From Rosellinia necatrix (lineage: Eukaryota > Ascomycota > Sordariomycetes > Xylariales > Xylariaceae): a stretch of DNA of 64,000 nucleotides. Shown piece by piece: positions 45,674-57,752 of the stretch. Location: positions 4,006,001-4,070,000 of the forward strand of contig JAGYVD010000005.1 in the NCBI GenBank assembly GCA_021209875.1. The letters run 5' to 3'. Each line of letters starts with the position of its first letter. Position 1 is the first letter of the stretch. The notes under the pieces are model-generated. The model was not told where the DNA came from. It made no database searches and saw only the letters and a program-made list of their open reading frames with translations. Both the position numbers and the translations under genes were made by a program.

Positions 45674-48351
45674 TCAAGCCTCGTCGCCGATGAGCGCGTC
45701 CATGCCGCCCAGCAGCGCGTGGACCCGGATGGTCGACTTGTCCCCGGGCTCGCCCTTGCGCGCCTCCATCTTGCTCCCGGGCCAGCCGCCCTCGCGCCTC
45801 AGGACCCGCAGGTCGCGCCCCCTCGCGACGAGCCGGCCCGCCGTCGTCTCCGCGTACAGCGTCCCCTCCCACGCGCGCGGGTACCGCAGCCCGACGTTCC
45901 CGCTCGTCGACTTGTGCGTCGCCTCGAGGCAGTCTAACAACAACAATAAACCCCCCTTCCCACTACTACTACTACTACTATTATTACCCTCCTTCGTCGT
46001 CTTTGTCTCGCCGTCGTTGTTGTTGTTGTCGTTGTCGTCGTTGCCATCGTAGAACAAGGGCTCGAGAACCCGCACCGCCGTCGCCCCGCTCGTCGTCACC
46101 GTCTCCAGCTGCGCCGGGTTCCCCGGCCCCAAACCGCCGCTGCCGATGTTGAGGACGGGTAGTAGCCGCAGCGCGACGTCGCTGGCCGTCGTGCGCACCG
46201 TGATGCCCGCGCCGAAGGCCAGCGCCGCCCGCACGCTGCCGGACGTCGAGCGCACGTCGACGAGGTAGTCGCGGCGGGGAAGCCGCGACGGCGACGGGTG
46301 TCCGTCGGCATCGGCATCGGCGCCGGCGTCGGCGTCGATCGGTTCCGCGACCGAGATGGCGCCTGAGATGGTCGTGAGCGACAGCACCGCGGGCTTCGCC
46401 GGGTGGCCGTTGTCGTCGTCGGCGGGGAGTCCGGGGAGCGGCGTGATGCCGGCCCGGATCGCGCCGGACGTCGTGTGCAGGCCCAGGAGGTCGTAGAGCG
46501 GCCAGTCGCCGAGGATGTCGCCCGAGGTGGTGCGCACCTCGATGACGCGCGAGTCGAACGCCCAGGGGGCGACCTGGTTGTTGCCGTGGGACGACGACGA
46601 CGACGACGACGACGATGATGACGACGACGACGACGCCGCGGGCTCGACGGCGCGCGCGCGCACGTCGCCCGCCACGGCGGTGACCTCGGTGTAGTCGGCG
46701 ACGCGCAGCGACAGGTCGTCGAAGAGCAGGACGTCGAGGTGCACGGCGCGCAGGGCGAGGATGCCGAGCTCGGCCCCCCGCCGCCGGCACCCAGACCGTG
46801 CCCTTCATCTCCACGCACGGCCGCTGCCCCGGCACCGTGCTCTCGTGCACCTCCGGGACCGTCACCCTCATCTCCTGCGCGTCCGCGTCCAGCGACGTGT
46901 AGAGCCGGAGGCTGGGCTCGTTGGTCGCGATTTCAAGGACCACTAGAAATGGTATTTGGGATTAGTGAGTGTTGTCAAGGGGGGGAAGGGGGGGAAGGCT
47001 TTTTTTTTTTTGGATGCGGTACTGGCTCTAGGCGCGAAAGTCTTTTATCTATTCATGGGAATCGCCGGTGCGGGAAGAAGGTATTCTCAAGAAGATGCTA
47101 CTTACCACGCGGCTCGCCGTCGCCCTCCTTCAGTCTCCGGACGTCAAGGCGGCCGGCGACATGTACGCTGAGCGAACCGTGGTTTTTGTACCCCGCCTCC
47201 TTGAAGGTGAAGTTCAGCGACCTCTGGAAGTCGAGGGCCAGGATCTGGTCGTCGAAGCGATGCTGCTCGCCCCGGCAGTAGGGCGGCTGGAACACCGGCC
47301 CCGGGGCCTGGCCGCCAGGCGTCTGGGGGACCTCCGGCTCCAGCTCTACGGGTTGCGACTCCCCGGGAGTTGCCTATCGGATTTTTTATTAATACAAATC
47401 AGTCCCCATCTACACTATATCTGCGCGGGGCAGCGAGAAGTCGGAGATAAAAATAAATAAATAAATCAAAACTCACGTCATCCCCGTTCTTAGGACGGGA
47501 GGAGGAGAACGAAAGCACGCCGCTCAGCGACGCGGCAGACACGACGAGCACAACCAGGGCCAGCAGCGCGTACTTCCAGCCCAGCCGCCTGGGGAGATGC
47601 CTGCGGGCGCGGCGTGTCCAGGCAGGGCTGTCGCTCGGCGGCTCGTGTTCGGCCGGGGGGCCCCCCATGCTTTCGGGCTGGGGGGGCCCGAGGAGCCTCT
47701 CGCCCTCGATGTCCGACGGGGGTGCGCCCATGATGCTACGACTAAAACCAAAGGTGTTGTAGCCCCACGGTGGATGCGAATCCCGCAAACTTGCCGTGGT
47801 GGTGGTGGCGGTGGTGGTGATAGTGCGTGGGATCAGGGAATCGGGTGGGGAGGGGCTGTACGCCGGCGGCGCCTCTGAATATACGGACGGGGACCAGGCC
47901 CGGCTGGGGGGGGGAACCCGGCTGGTGCCTGTGATTCTGCTGCTGCTGACGAAGGCGAGTACGTAACCTCGCGATGATGATGATGATGATGGTGGTGGTG
48001 GCGCGGGGGCGACGACACAAATGTGGCTGTCGTTGTCGTCGTGGCAGCCTGCCTCTGTTGTTGCTGCTGGCGCGAGAAGAAGGATTGCTCTGAAGGATGG
48101 GAGCCGGGGCCCGTGCGAGAGCTTAAACGTTTGTCTTCCTCCGCTTCCCGAGCTTTGGACTCTGCCCCCCTTTCTGCCCTTTCTGCTCTCTGCTGCTGGA
48201 GCGTTGGGTCTGGGATGTAGATGTTGGGTATGTGCGGCGTGATGTTGGACGAAGAGGCGGGGAATTGTCCGTCAGAAGGAGAGAGACGGCTCGTGTAGTC
48301 CTCGTTGTCTGACTCGTTGTCCGTTGAATGCATATTATCTGAGTAGGGCAT
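45674..48351 (-). CDS. Single-pass membrane protein with TSG-type beta repeats (DUF4097-like), about 803 aa, two frame breaks
   Basis: Minus strand, exons 48351-47477, 47373-47106 and 46942-45674. Introns are 103 and 163 nt with GTGAGT/GATAG and GTAAGT/TCTAG ends. Frame is interrupted at a G9 run (47906-47914; one base missing or two extra) and at a C6 run (46774-46779; one extra or two missing). The protein has a cytosolic-type N-terminus with Gln and His runs (nine His encoded by ATG/GTG repeats on plus), a basic stretch, and one membrane segment KYALLALVVLVVSAASLSGVL, giving type II topology. The outer region begins with an ordered segment containing YCRGEQHRFDDQILALDFQ. It then shows at least seven repeats of the form V-R-T-T-S-G-D-I (for example VRTTSGDILG, LHTTSGAIRA, VRSTSGSVRA, VTTSGATAV, HKSTSGNVGL). 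Such repeats build beta helices in DUF4097/adhesin-type domains. Function unknown; a cell-surface role is inferred. Confidence 0.75.
46596..46636. repeat. (GAC)n array encoding poly-Ser on the minus strand
   Basis: About 13 GAC/GAT triplets inside the TSG-repeat protein gene, translated as a Ser run on the minus strand. Confidence 0.9.
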
Positions 48352-51300
48352 GATGTCCCCGGTTGAAACGCTTTGGGCAGTATAACCTGAGACTATCGCC
48401 AAGCAGATTGGCGTCGATTCGAAACGCCCTCAGCGTTACCACCACGCAACAGGTAGGGCGGCTTTCACTAGGGCTACCTGTTCAGTGGGCAGGGTAGGTA
48501 AATAAACGCTAGGGCCCTCTTCAATTGTTGCACAGTCTCACTCAGGCTACAGAGTAAGGAGAAATTGAAGTATCTAAGTTATAGAGTTATCAACGAAGAA
48601 CGTTTGTTGGTGGTGGTGAACATGTAATGCCTCTGCCTAAGACCTTTCCAGGGTAGACTCGCCTCTGGCCGCTGTTGGTACCAGGGAAGAGAGTCCTGTC
48701 AACAGTCTTGGCGTGATGCCAAGACTTCTTGTGATGCTTGTTTCGAGCCCCCGTATGGTGAGTTGCAATATCAAGATTACGACATAGGGCCTCGAGGCAG
48801 AACAGCCTAAGGTCTGAATCTGCTAGGCCAAGACGAAAAGGCTGCGTCAGCTTCTGCGGGAACTAGGAACTGGTCGAGACTAACAACGACGGCCTCGTCA
48901 CTCCCATCCAAGGCGGTCAAGCAGCAAACCCAATCCCGACTTGTCGTTTAGCACTGAAACCCCGCTGTCAGCCCCCAATCTGGCGCCCTTCTTCTTCCCC
49001 GCTTCTGTCATGCTGTCAGATGGGATTGTTGGGTCGCTTTAGGGTGAGCTATCAAAGGGGAAAAAAAATTTAAAAAAAAAATTAAAAATAAATAAAAAAA
49101 CGCCTTCAGTAGCTTTGTGAGTCACAGAACGAACGCCCCTGGGAAGGATCTGTCTATTTACTAATCATAACGGGACGCTAGAATTGCATGCAGCATCTAC
49201 ACTAGATAGCAACGTGGACGAGCCGTCTCTCGCCCACTGATACACCGGATAGGGCTCTAGGCGGCTGACGAATATTCCCCGCAATAGCTGCAAGCGAAGC
49301 TGGGGAAGCTCGACTAGTTAGTATAGTTACCTCCAGGCAGCAGATTTGATGAGGGGGAAGGGGAAAAGGGGAGGGGGGACCAGTTATTGGCCCGGCCTTT
49401 GTTCTCGAACGCTGACCCCCAATCTTTTGTGTCGCCGTTTTGATGGGATGACGCACCCAATCAAGACGGCGACGGCTGTGGCTCACGCGATCATCCTCGC
49501 CAATGCCGGTCCAGGCGTGAATCGGCATTTTTGATTGCATAAGACGACCACCCGTCTTCGGTCGTATGCCCCGGTCGCCACGATAACGACGAATCCGCCA
49601 CGGTCAGTGCATCGGGGCTCGACTGTGCGTTTTCGGCCTTCAGAGTATATAACTGCCTGCGCAATGTCCTCGGAGTGGGTTTTGGACAGGATGACGGCAG
49701 GCCCAGGTATAAACTACCTGACTATCTAGACTAGTCGCCGGCGTAGATGAACATTAGCAGATCCTATCCTCGTGGGAGACGGAAATAAGGTCAAATAAAC
49801 ATCGACCTCGTGACGTTGACTTTCCAGGGTAAACCCTATCCGGCTTAGATAAAGGAGTTAGCTAGATTAGTCGTACTAGGCGAAGAGTGTGTGCATCGTC
49901 GTACAAAATACTGCGTGGCTTGATTATGGAGGCGAGGTCATAGGCGCCCGAGTGGTTGACGTATGGCCTAGCCAGATGAAGTTGGCACTCGAGGAGTCCC
50001 TTAGTAGGTAGGTTGGTGGTTGTTGTTACGATATATGTGAAGGAAACATAGGGAAAAAAAATTAAAAATTTACTGGCATCGAACTTGATACCCTCTGAAT
50101 TAGGTACTTGAACACTACGGCGCATAGAGTGTAAAATTTATAATAACAATCATAGAGGATAGAAAAAATCCACATAAGTTTTGTTTAAAAGATTTCGACC
50201 TACTACCGTATTAGTTGCTTGTACATGGTCAAATAGGCAATCCTATGTGATATGGCCAGTTACGAATAATAGGTTTTTACTCAGCTTGCCAAATATCCAC
50301 GTCAAGTAGCTCTGTGAGTGTGGAAATTACCATTGAGGACCCCTTCTCTGGCGACGTTGGTCTTTTGCAACTTCCACTGTGCCTGAAGCCGGAGAGAGCC
50401 ATATTGTTCATGGGCCTCAGCCACTCGTGAGCCTATTGTCAGCCCATCACGCGCCACTCTGTGGAATGGTAAGTGCTCATTCGATGCGTCCCGCGGACAC
50501 CCGTACGTACCAGAAATGCGCAACCGGGTCATCGTGGGGACGGGCCTTCGAGGAGATCACGAAACGGGAAGGTTATGACCAATCTAGCGAGCGGTAATCT
50601 CCACCCCGAAGCGCCTCATCGTTAACATTGTAATTCTCCTCTTGCAGTTGCATGCAAAACTTTGCGACTTGGTGTCTTCTTATGGCTATCAAGGTGACCA
50701 TATGGCTACTCGAGTGTTGGTAATGATCCCCCCTGGGCTGGGTCACTCGAACGGTCTCGTACACTACTACTACTACAACAACAACAACCATGATTATATT
50801 TACCTCTGCATGTATATTTGCATGTATATTTGCATATGTATTTGTATATGTATACGGACCTTCTTTCTATCGACGGCTTACTGTTGGTGCATTTATGCTA
50901 GGCCGTCCAAGCTCAATACGTACATTTATTGCTATTAGAGATGAGGGGGTGTCGTATTCTTCCGAGGCACCAGATACCGCGGCGGCCGGTAGTCGGTCTA
51001 TCTTAGCATCTATTGCTTGATTCTGAATTGCCGATGATCCGAGACTTTCGCGAGTCCTCGTCAGGCCCTCACGTAATTCCATAAAGTCGGTAAGTGCAAG
51101 TTACTAGTCCCCTTATCGCCAAAGGCGATGCGTGAAGTTGCAGTTCTGATATGACCCGGTTACATTCCACCTTTCAATGGGACATTGACGGCGGGCTGCG
51201 GGTACCGGGGAACGAATCACATCAATTTTCATGTGTCTCGGTGCTCGTAGATGCCACGTGAGGTGGGATAGGGATATTGAGAGACTTTTCCTCATATCGT

Positions 51301-51408
51301 ACGGTATCTATGCAATGCTCCGATATCCGTGACATGTTCGTCGTAAAGGGCACACCGAATTTACCCTCCATAAAATTGGTACGCTAGCTAAGATGATGAT
51401 CAATACCC

Positions 51409-51460
51409 GGGGTTTGAAGGGGTTGAAGGAGTTGAAGGGGTTGAAGGGGTTGAAGGGCTT
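51409..51460. repeat. GGTTGAAGG 9-nt minisatellite
   Basis: About five GGTTGAAGG-like units. A related array of 10-nt units lies 1.5 kb downstream. Confidence 0.95.
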
Positions 51461-52697
51461 GGAGCGAATGCTGTCCTTCGTACTGGCACGTGGCTCATGA
51501 TACAACTCCGAAGGGCGAATCTGGTGAGCTTTGATGACATGCTCTGTCTTCCGCCTGTCTGATCTCAGACGCATAAATCAAGAATATGGCGTGACGGAGA
51601 TTGGCGTTGGCGATCAACTACATTCGTGTATAGTCTACATTCGTGGAATTCTTGAGCTCGTTAGCTGCAGCTCGAGTCGGACGCCATGCGCTTGAAGCCA
51701 TGCCGTGTCTATGCCCATGCATGCGCATGATACACACAATACGCCACAATGCTGACTTGACCTACCTGCAGTCTCATAGCGCCGCCCCCCTCCTAATGCA
51801 AAGAGCATTACACCCCGGGACCGAGGCGAGATCTCGGGACGAGCATGAACTCGGCACTGGTTTGGGGTAGCACTACGTCTAAGAGCGTTCACATTCCTGG
51901 CTCATCCCTCGGCCTTGCAAGGAGCGGGATGGATGCTTCTTTGACGGTGGGCACCTGTCATATCATCTAATCAAAGTCGCTTTCTCTTTCTCTACTGTCA
52001 CTGGTTCTTTTCGTTTGAAAGATTCCTGCTGCGGCGTCGAGCATGTATGTCAAAAAAACGGGGCGGCATTACGATATACCCTCTCTTATATGTTGCAGTG
52101 GCATTTGAATGCCCAGCAGCGTTAAGCGCGGCGCTATTGCTGTGTCCGTCCACAATATTTACGGCATCTGTTTACGCTCCGTTGGCTGGAGGTGATTTTT
52201 CAAATTATGCTTCTACTGCATAATGACATGCCTTAAGCGTATGATCCCGGATGGATGTTGTACGCACCCGATACTTGGCGCCAGGATGTTCTAGACGACC
52301 GAACCGAGCCATACGGTAGTACCGAACCGGGTTTGGAATATTCGCTGGTTTGTCTCTCAAGTTTGGTGCGTTTTGGACTGGGTCAATGCTCGTGCATATA
52401 GTACAAGAGCTAGGATTGGCGATAGAGATACCTACCTATCGTATGAGTCTCGGCTATCTCTTGCCGTACTGTGTCGTATTAGCCTTCGTGGAGAGGGTTA
52501 ATTGAACTCTCGGGGTGTAGATTACCTAGGTCACATCATATGGCTGCATTAGGGGGGGGGAAGGGGTCCTGTTGTGCAGAATACCGCGGCATGTCTTGTG
52601 TAAGTCTTTGAAGTAAAGCCACTAGGATATGGGGTAACTATTTTGACACGTCTCTTTTTTTTTTTCTTTCAAAGTTAATGAGAGTCGCGGAGGCGGA

Positions 52698-52722
52698 GAG
52701 AGAGAGAGAGAGAGAGAGAGAG
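52698..52722. repeat. (GA)n microsatellite
   Basis: An uninterrupted GA run of about 12 units. Confidence 0.95.
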
Positions 52723-52935
52723 CGTTGTTGCGGTATGTGTCTTTGAACTGTAACATCCGCTTATCAACTCGCTTTCGCATCCGAAGAATCAGACGATCAT
52801 TTCCCGGTCAAAGTCGTCGGATACCTTGCGTCTTGGCCGAGCATAATAACGTAGCTACTATGATGAGTACCGATGCGACTTGGGCTACGAAAGATCGGCC
52901 GCTCGGTAGTGCTACCGAGGCGCCTCGGACCATGG

Positions 52936-53002
52936 TGGGGGACTGAAGGGGATTGAAGGGGGTTGAAGGGGGTTGAAGGGGGTTGAAGGGTATTGAAAGG
53001 GC
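52936..53002. repeat. GGTTGAAGGG 10-nt minisatellite with G-quadruplex potential
   Basis: Six units with G runs of 3-5 separated by TTGAA, ATTGAA or ACTGAA loops, ending GTATTGAAAGGG. Confidence 0.95.
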
Positions 53003-53336
53003 AGGACGTGAGGTGCCGCGAGCCAATGGCCGAGTCCTTTTTTCTTTTGACCACGCCAAGGATTGATTGATTTGGAAAGCGTTGGGCTACCGGTGCTTAA
53101 TTGCTCTCCAGACAGACGTTCGGCTTGGATGGGATGGTGAATAAGGCACGCCAAGGGAAATGGAGCCGACTTGCCTTTTCAGGAACTTGGTTTGGTGGCC
53201 GGCGTTCGCTAGACAAAGCCGCATCTCGGTGAATCTGGTTGAGGCTCTTGAATAGTGTAAGGCTACGATGCCCGCGCGCTACCGTGCCCCACGACCATGG
53301 GAGTACAGTACATGGATCGTTTTATTTTATGTATAA

Positions 53337-53495
53337 TGTATGTGTGTATGTGTGTGTGTGTGTGTGTGTACGTATAGTATGTGTGTTATGTATAATGGGT
53401 GTGTATATGTATAGGTAGTGTGTGTATATATGTATGTATATATGTATGTATGTATGTATGTATATTGTACATGTGCATACATATATACATATAAG
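53337..53495. repeat. TG / TATG microsatellite block
   Basis: A compound array of GT and GTAT units with a CATACATATATA inversion at its end, able to fold back on itself. Open frames on the minus strand across it (Tyr-Ile-His repeats) are artefacts. Confidence 0.9.
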
Positions 53496-54226
53496 TCCAT
53501 ACATCCCGACATAGTGACACTAGGCAGTTATGTAAATAAGTACGTACTGTAGTACATATGGTCTCGTAGAAGGATTCCGTGCGCAGATCCGTCGCGCTGC
53601 AGCCAATGGGAGCCCCATATCGACGAAGCCGTTCTACGCTACGGATCAGAGAGCACTGGCATCGCGACCGATCACATCGACATGAGCGTGGATATAGCGT
53701 ACAGTATTAGCCCTGGCGTCGGTCCTGGTGCAAAAAGTTCGAACCCTGTCTTTCCGTTTCGGGCAGGTTGGCAGAAGGTTCTACGACGGGGCTTCGTCCT
53801 AACAAATGGTCATGCGTATGTGCACATTACACTACTTTGAGGCTATGCTCGGGAGGGTTGGGTCCCCACTGTCAAGCCATGTTCTAGCGCAGTGTACCGT
53901 TTTCTCGCGACGTATGCCAATACCGGTAAGTTCCTGGTACCAGGTACGTATACATAGCAGAGAGAGATGCTTGGTTGAATGCAGTATCTGTAAATTTCAT
54001 AGACTCATGACAATTGATAATTCTTAGTTAATAACTAAAAAAAAGTGACATGAGTCCGGGGAGGTCTTCATCGTTATCATTATGCTCTCATTGGTAGTTG
54101 GCTATACTATTCTTTTTCTTTTTCTTTTTATTTGATTATTTATCGTCATCATTATTATTATTATATCATTTTTAAGATGCACTGCATGACGGAAGAAGAT
54201 GTTGTTGATATAGTTGTTGTTTCTTG

Positions 54227-54254
54227 TGTATGTATGTATGTATGTATGTATGTA
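54227..54254. repeat. (TGTA)n microsatellite
   Basis: Seven TGTA units. Confidence 0.95.
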
Positions 54255-57200
54255 AGTTGAGCACTAGTACACGTAAGCCATGACAAGGAGGTTTCATTCA
54301 CAGAGGTTCCACTGCAGTGAGTGTTGTCGCCGTTGAGGGACGACGGTTTGACTTCCCCCATGTTGGGTGCCCTAGGGCGATCGGTAGATTACTGTAGATA
54401 GAGTTGATCGTCCGGACTGCCTGATCCAAATGACGACTTCGTCGCCGCCGGACCTGCAGAGGAGGCGCAGAGGAAGCTTGACTACCAATGGGCCCATAAC
54501 TGGCGGCCGTCTGAACTGGTCAATCACGTCACGGCGTCTGTCGAGAAGACCCGTTCCCGTACGATGGTTGATGCCGGGCGTCTGAAGAGGATGGGTCGCT
54601 GCTACACTCCAAGCTGCAAAGCGGCTCATCGCACGATTTGGACCCATCGGGATCGGCTGGTCTGGCTTCCTTCGGCTTTGCGTCTCGCTTGGTCATCGAT
54701 CTCATCGGCCACAAGAGAAGTATAGAGTTCGCTCGCTCGCTTGGTTCCCTTACCGCGCGCACAGGGTCTCGGGGGAGGGACTAACGAGTACGTAATACAG
54801 GCTAGGAGGCTCTCTCGGTCTAGCGTCCGAATGGCTGTACCGTTTACCAGCAGCAACGGTAGCATTGGGGACCCGTTCTTTTCGAGAATTTTTCATCGGA
54901 TCGCGCCACCACGATCTATGCCGCCCGGCGTCGAAGCGGCTTGTAACGGCCGCGTTAGATTTGATCGCAAATAGAGAAGGTCGTCTTCATATTTTCGCGG
55001 CTCTACGATGCACTGGAGGTACCTTGCATGCCTAGTGTATGTAAGAAGTAGCTAGATGGATGACTTAATATCGCGCGGCTTGGCCCTGTCCGTAGATTGG
55101 CTCTCTATCCAACCAAGATTAGATGACAGTGCATGCACAGGCAAGTGGGAATAACGAAAATGCCGCCTTCGTTGTCTTCGTGGCCTGGATAGGTGATATC
55201 CTTCATGTCGCGGGCAGTTCAAACCGGCTCTTATGCATCGCATCCTAAGGCCTTGCTCTTTGCCTGTGGTCGCTGACCCCCCCGGGCGACAAAGGCATGG
55301 ATGATGGGGCACAAGAAACAAATACCGAGCAGGAACAGTAACTAACGTCGGATCTCTCGTCTAAATCATACTACTAGTAGATCTGGCTTACAAGGTGCTT
55401 TGCTTGGCCAGCAGACGACGACGGCTCGGGGAGAGCCACGATCGTCCACCGTCGCTGTTCATGCATGAAAAGGGGGCACACCGGAACCGCACCGGACGTG
55501 GACTGCACTATGCCAAATGCTGCGCCGGAGCCTGAGAACCGGAGTGTAAAATCACATGCCTCGTCTACCCACTGTTCGGAGAGCGCCGTCTGTACGGCGG
55601 CATAGTAATGGTGTGGTGGTTCGTAGCGATGAGACGACCTCATGAATCTCATCGAGGCGAAATCGGCGCGCTCAGCTCCTGAGACGCGACGGCGCTGTTT
55701 TAGTTAGTTAGTGTCATGGGGTGACGATCATTTTTTTTTCTCCTCTCTCGGCCAGGCCGGGCACCGGGATTTGATATCGGTCTTCTTATTAATCCTTTTG
55801 GTGTTTTCATGATGAACGGCGTAGCATGTTAGATGATGGCACAGCCCTAAATTCTTTTAGGACTGCAAAACTATAGCTACCATGTAGTAGATGATCGATC
55901 TCGGGATTCTTCATCAGCATACCATCAAGTAAGTTTTCTGCCTTACCTTGCTATTTGGGAAAAAAAAAAAAAAGCCAACCTCGGTGCTGGATGGTGTTGT
56001 GGATAGGTCACACTTGCAACCTGTGCATGCAAAGCGCCTGAGATGTAATTGGGTTACCGGCCTGTCCGGGTGTGAGACAAACCCGCTAAGCTGCAGATGG
56101 AAACATTCTAGAAGGCTTCTAGAAAAAATCTAGAAAATTTTCCGCACCGATGCCGAGCCAGTGGGGCAGGGGTTAGTCGTGGTCTTAGACGAACAAGCCG
56201 ACAAGTACTAGGTACGTCGGTCAAGCGCCAGGGGGGCCCTGGCAAGCCTGGTGACCCAACGCCATACACTACCGTAGATTAACGAGTAGACAGCTCATCG
56301 TCAGCAACACCACGGCACTCGCCTTGCTCGTCGTGATGCTTGGCCCGACGACCAACTTCGTGCGATTGGTTAGCTTGCGGGCGGCATCGATGGCGAGATT
56401 CATTCTAGAATCCCTTGCTCTATTGATTGTGTGCCCTGAGCCTCTGCTTCGAGGGAGTCGAAGTGGTTGTTGGTGTGCGTTCGTGTCAGCGCTGTTCCTT
56501 CGCGCTGACGATGCACTTGGCTCTGATCGGCGTGGTGGACAAGGATGTACCTTTTTGCGCAGTGCAGGCATGCCACTGCGTATCGTTTCACTGGCTTAAA
56601 CAGGGCTCTTGACCGTATCGCCGCCTCTCGCCACCCGGTGTTCTTTTTGGGTGGGCTATCGTGAGCCTCGCTGGCTTTGACACACAGCTGAATAAGATTT
56701 TTGCGGGCGAGGCGTGAGGCGACAGGCACAGGGTCCGTGGTGTATATGACTATGTATTATACACTAATATCTGCTGGTAAATAGTGTCAGTCCAACCTAC
56801 TTGTGCCCTCTCTGGCCGACCTGGGACGCCGCTTTTCCCGCATTGCGCTGGGTTGGGACTCCAGCTGCGGCTTTGTACATTAAATTGACCTGGCTAATCA
56901 GGCATTGCCAAGGATTACTTACACCAACGCCCTCCCTCCACCTCATTCTGAAGGCGACGCTGATGACAAGCGAACGCTTCTGTTTGCTTGCCGAGATGGT
57001 GCGAGATTGAGCCTGTTGGCAATACAACATAACAACATAACAACGTACAGCATGCAACAGTGGGAGGGGTGGCGGGACGATGGTCGACGGATGGTAGCAA
57101 CTCTTGCCACTCATTGTTATGTTTGCGGGAGGAAACAAGTTATTAGGTTGACATTCTGTATGCGGTAGGGGAATAATTGGAGAGGTCTCGCCATCTCCGG

Positions 57201-57699
57201 TTGGTCTACTACTCGGGCCATCTTATCTCGCGATGGGAGATCTCTGGGGAGACCTAACTGCTTTGTCGCGTGTGCATATTCTGAGTGTGATGGCAATATG
57301 CCCGGCTGAAACAAACTCTGGGCATGGTATCATCACGCCTTTGTACGTCGGAGATGCTGCACCGCTGATCTTAACTGGCTTGGGTGCTCTCGTATGTGTG
57401 CACGAAACTGTATATGTTGGGGTAACATGTGCATGTGGGTGAGTAGTATTGCCGTCCTTGCCCTTCCATTGCCATGCTTGATGATGCAAAAACACACGAA
57501 TGATATCCACGTCTTGGGGTCAATCGTTTCGGCAAACATGGTGGAAGGATACGCTGCCATTCTGCACCCTTCTCTACATTACGTTACCTGCACTCGGTAC
57601 CACCACGCTTGTCGCGGTCACTTGCATTCGGTTCGTGCCCTCGAATGGTTTGTATCGTAGGGGTTAGACGGATAGATGGATACATACAACTAATCCAGT

Positions 57700-57752
57700 T
57701 TGTACGGTATGTACGGTATGTATGGTATGTATGGTATGCACGGTATGTATGT
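57700..57752. repeat. GGTATGTATG / GGTATGTACG 10-nt minisatellite
   Basis: Five units alternating TACG, TATG and CACG in the last four bases. Confidence 0.9.

Noticed and set aside
45984..46943. Alternative-frame Arg-rich protein over the TSG-repeat gene
   Set aside because: Arg/His-rich readout is typical of a shifted frame in GC-rich DNA. The frame with TSG repeats is far more structured.
53322..53512. Tyr/Ile/His/Thr-rich minus-strand frames
   Set aside because: Translations of TG/TATG microsatellites.
53725..53745. Second B-box-like word AGTTCGAACCC
   Set aside because: No pairing T-stem and no upstream A-box or acceptor stem.
56269..56729. Overlapping 90-110 codon frames on both strands
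   Set aside because: Arbitrary composition and no splice continuation.
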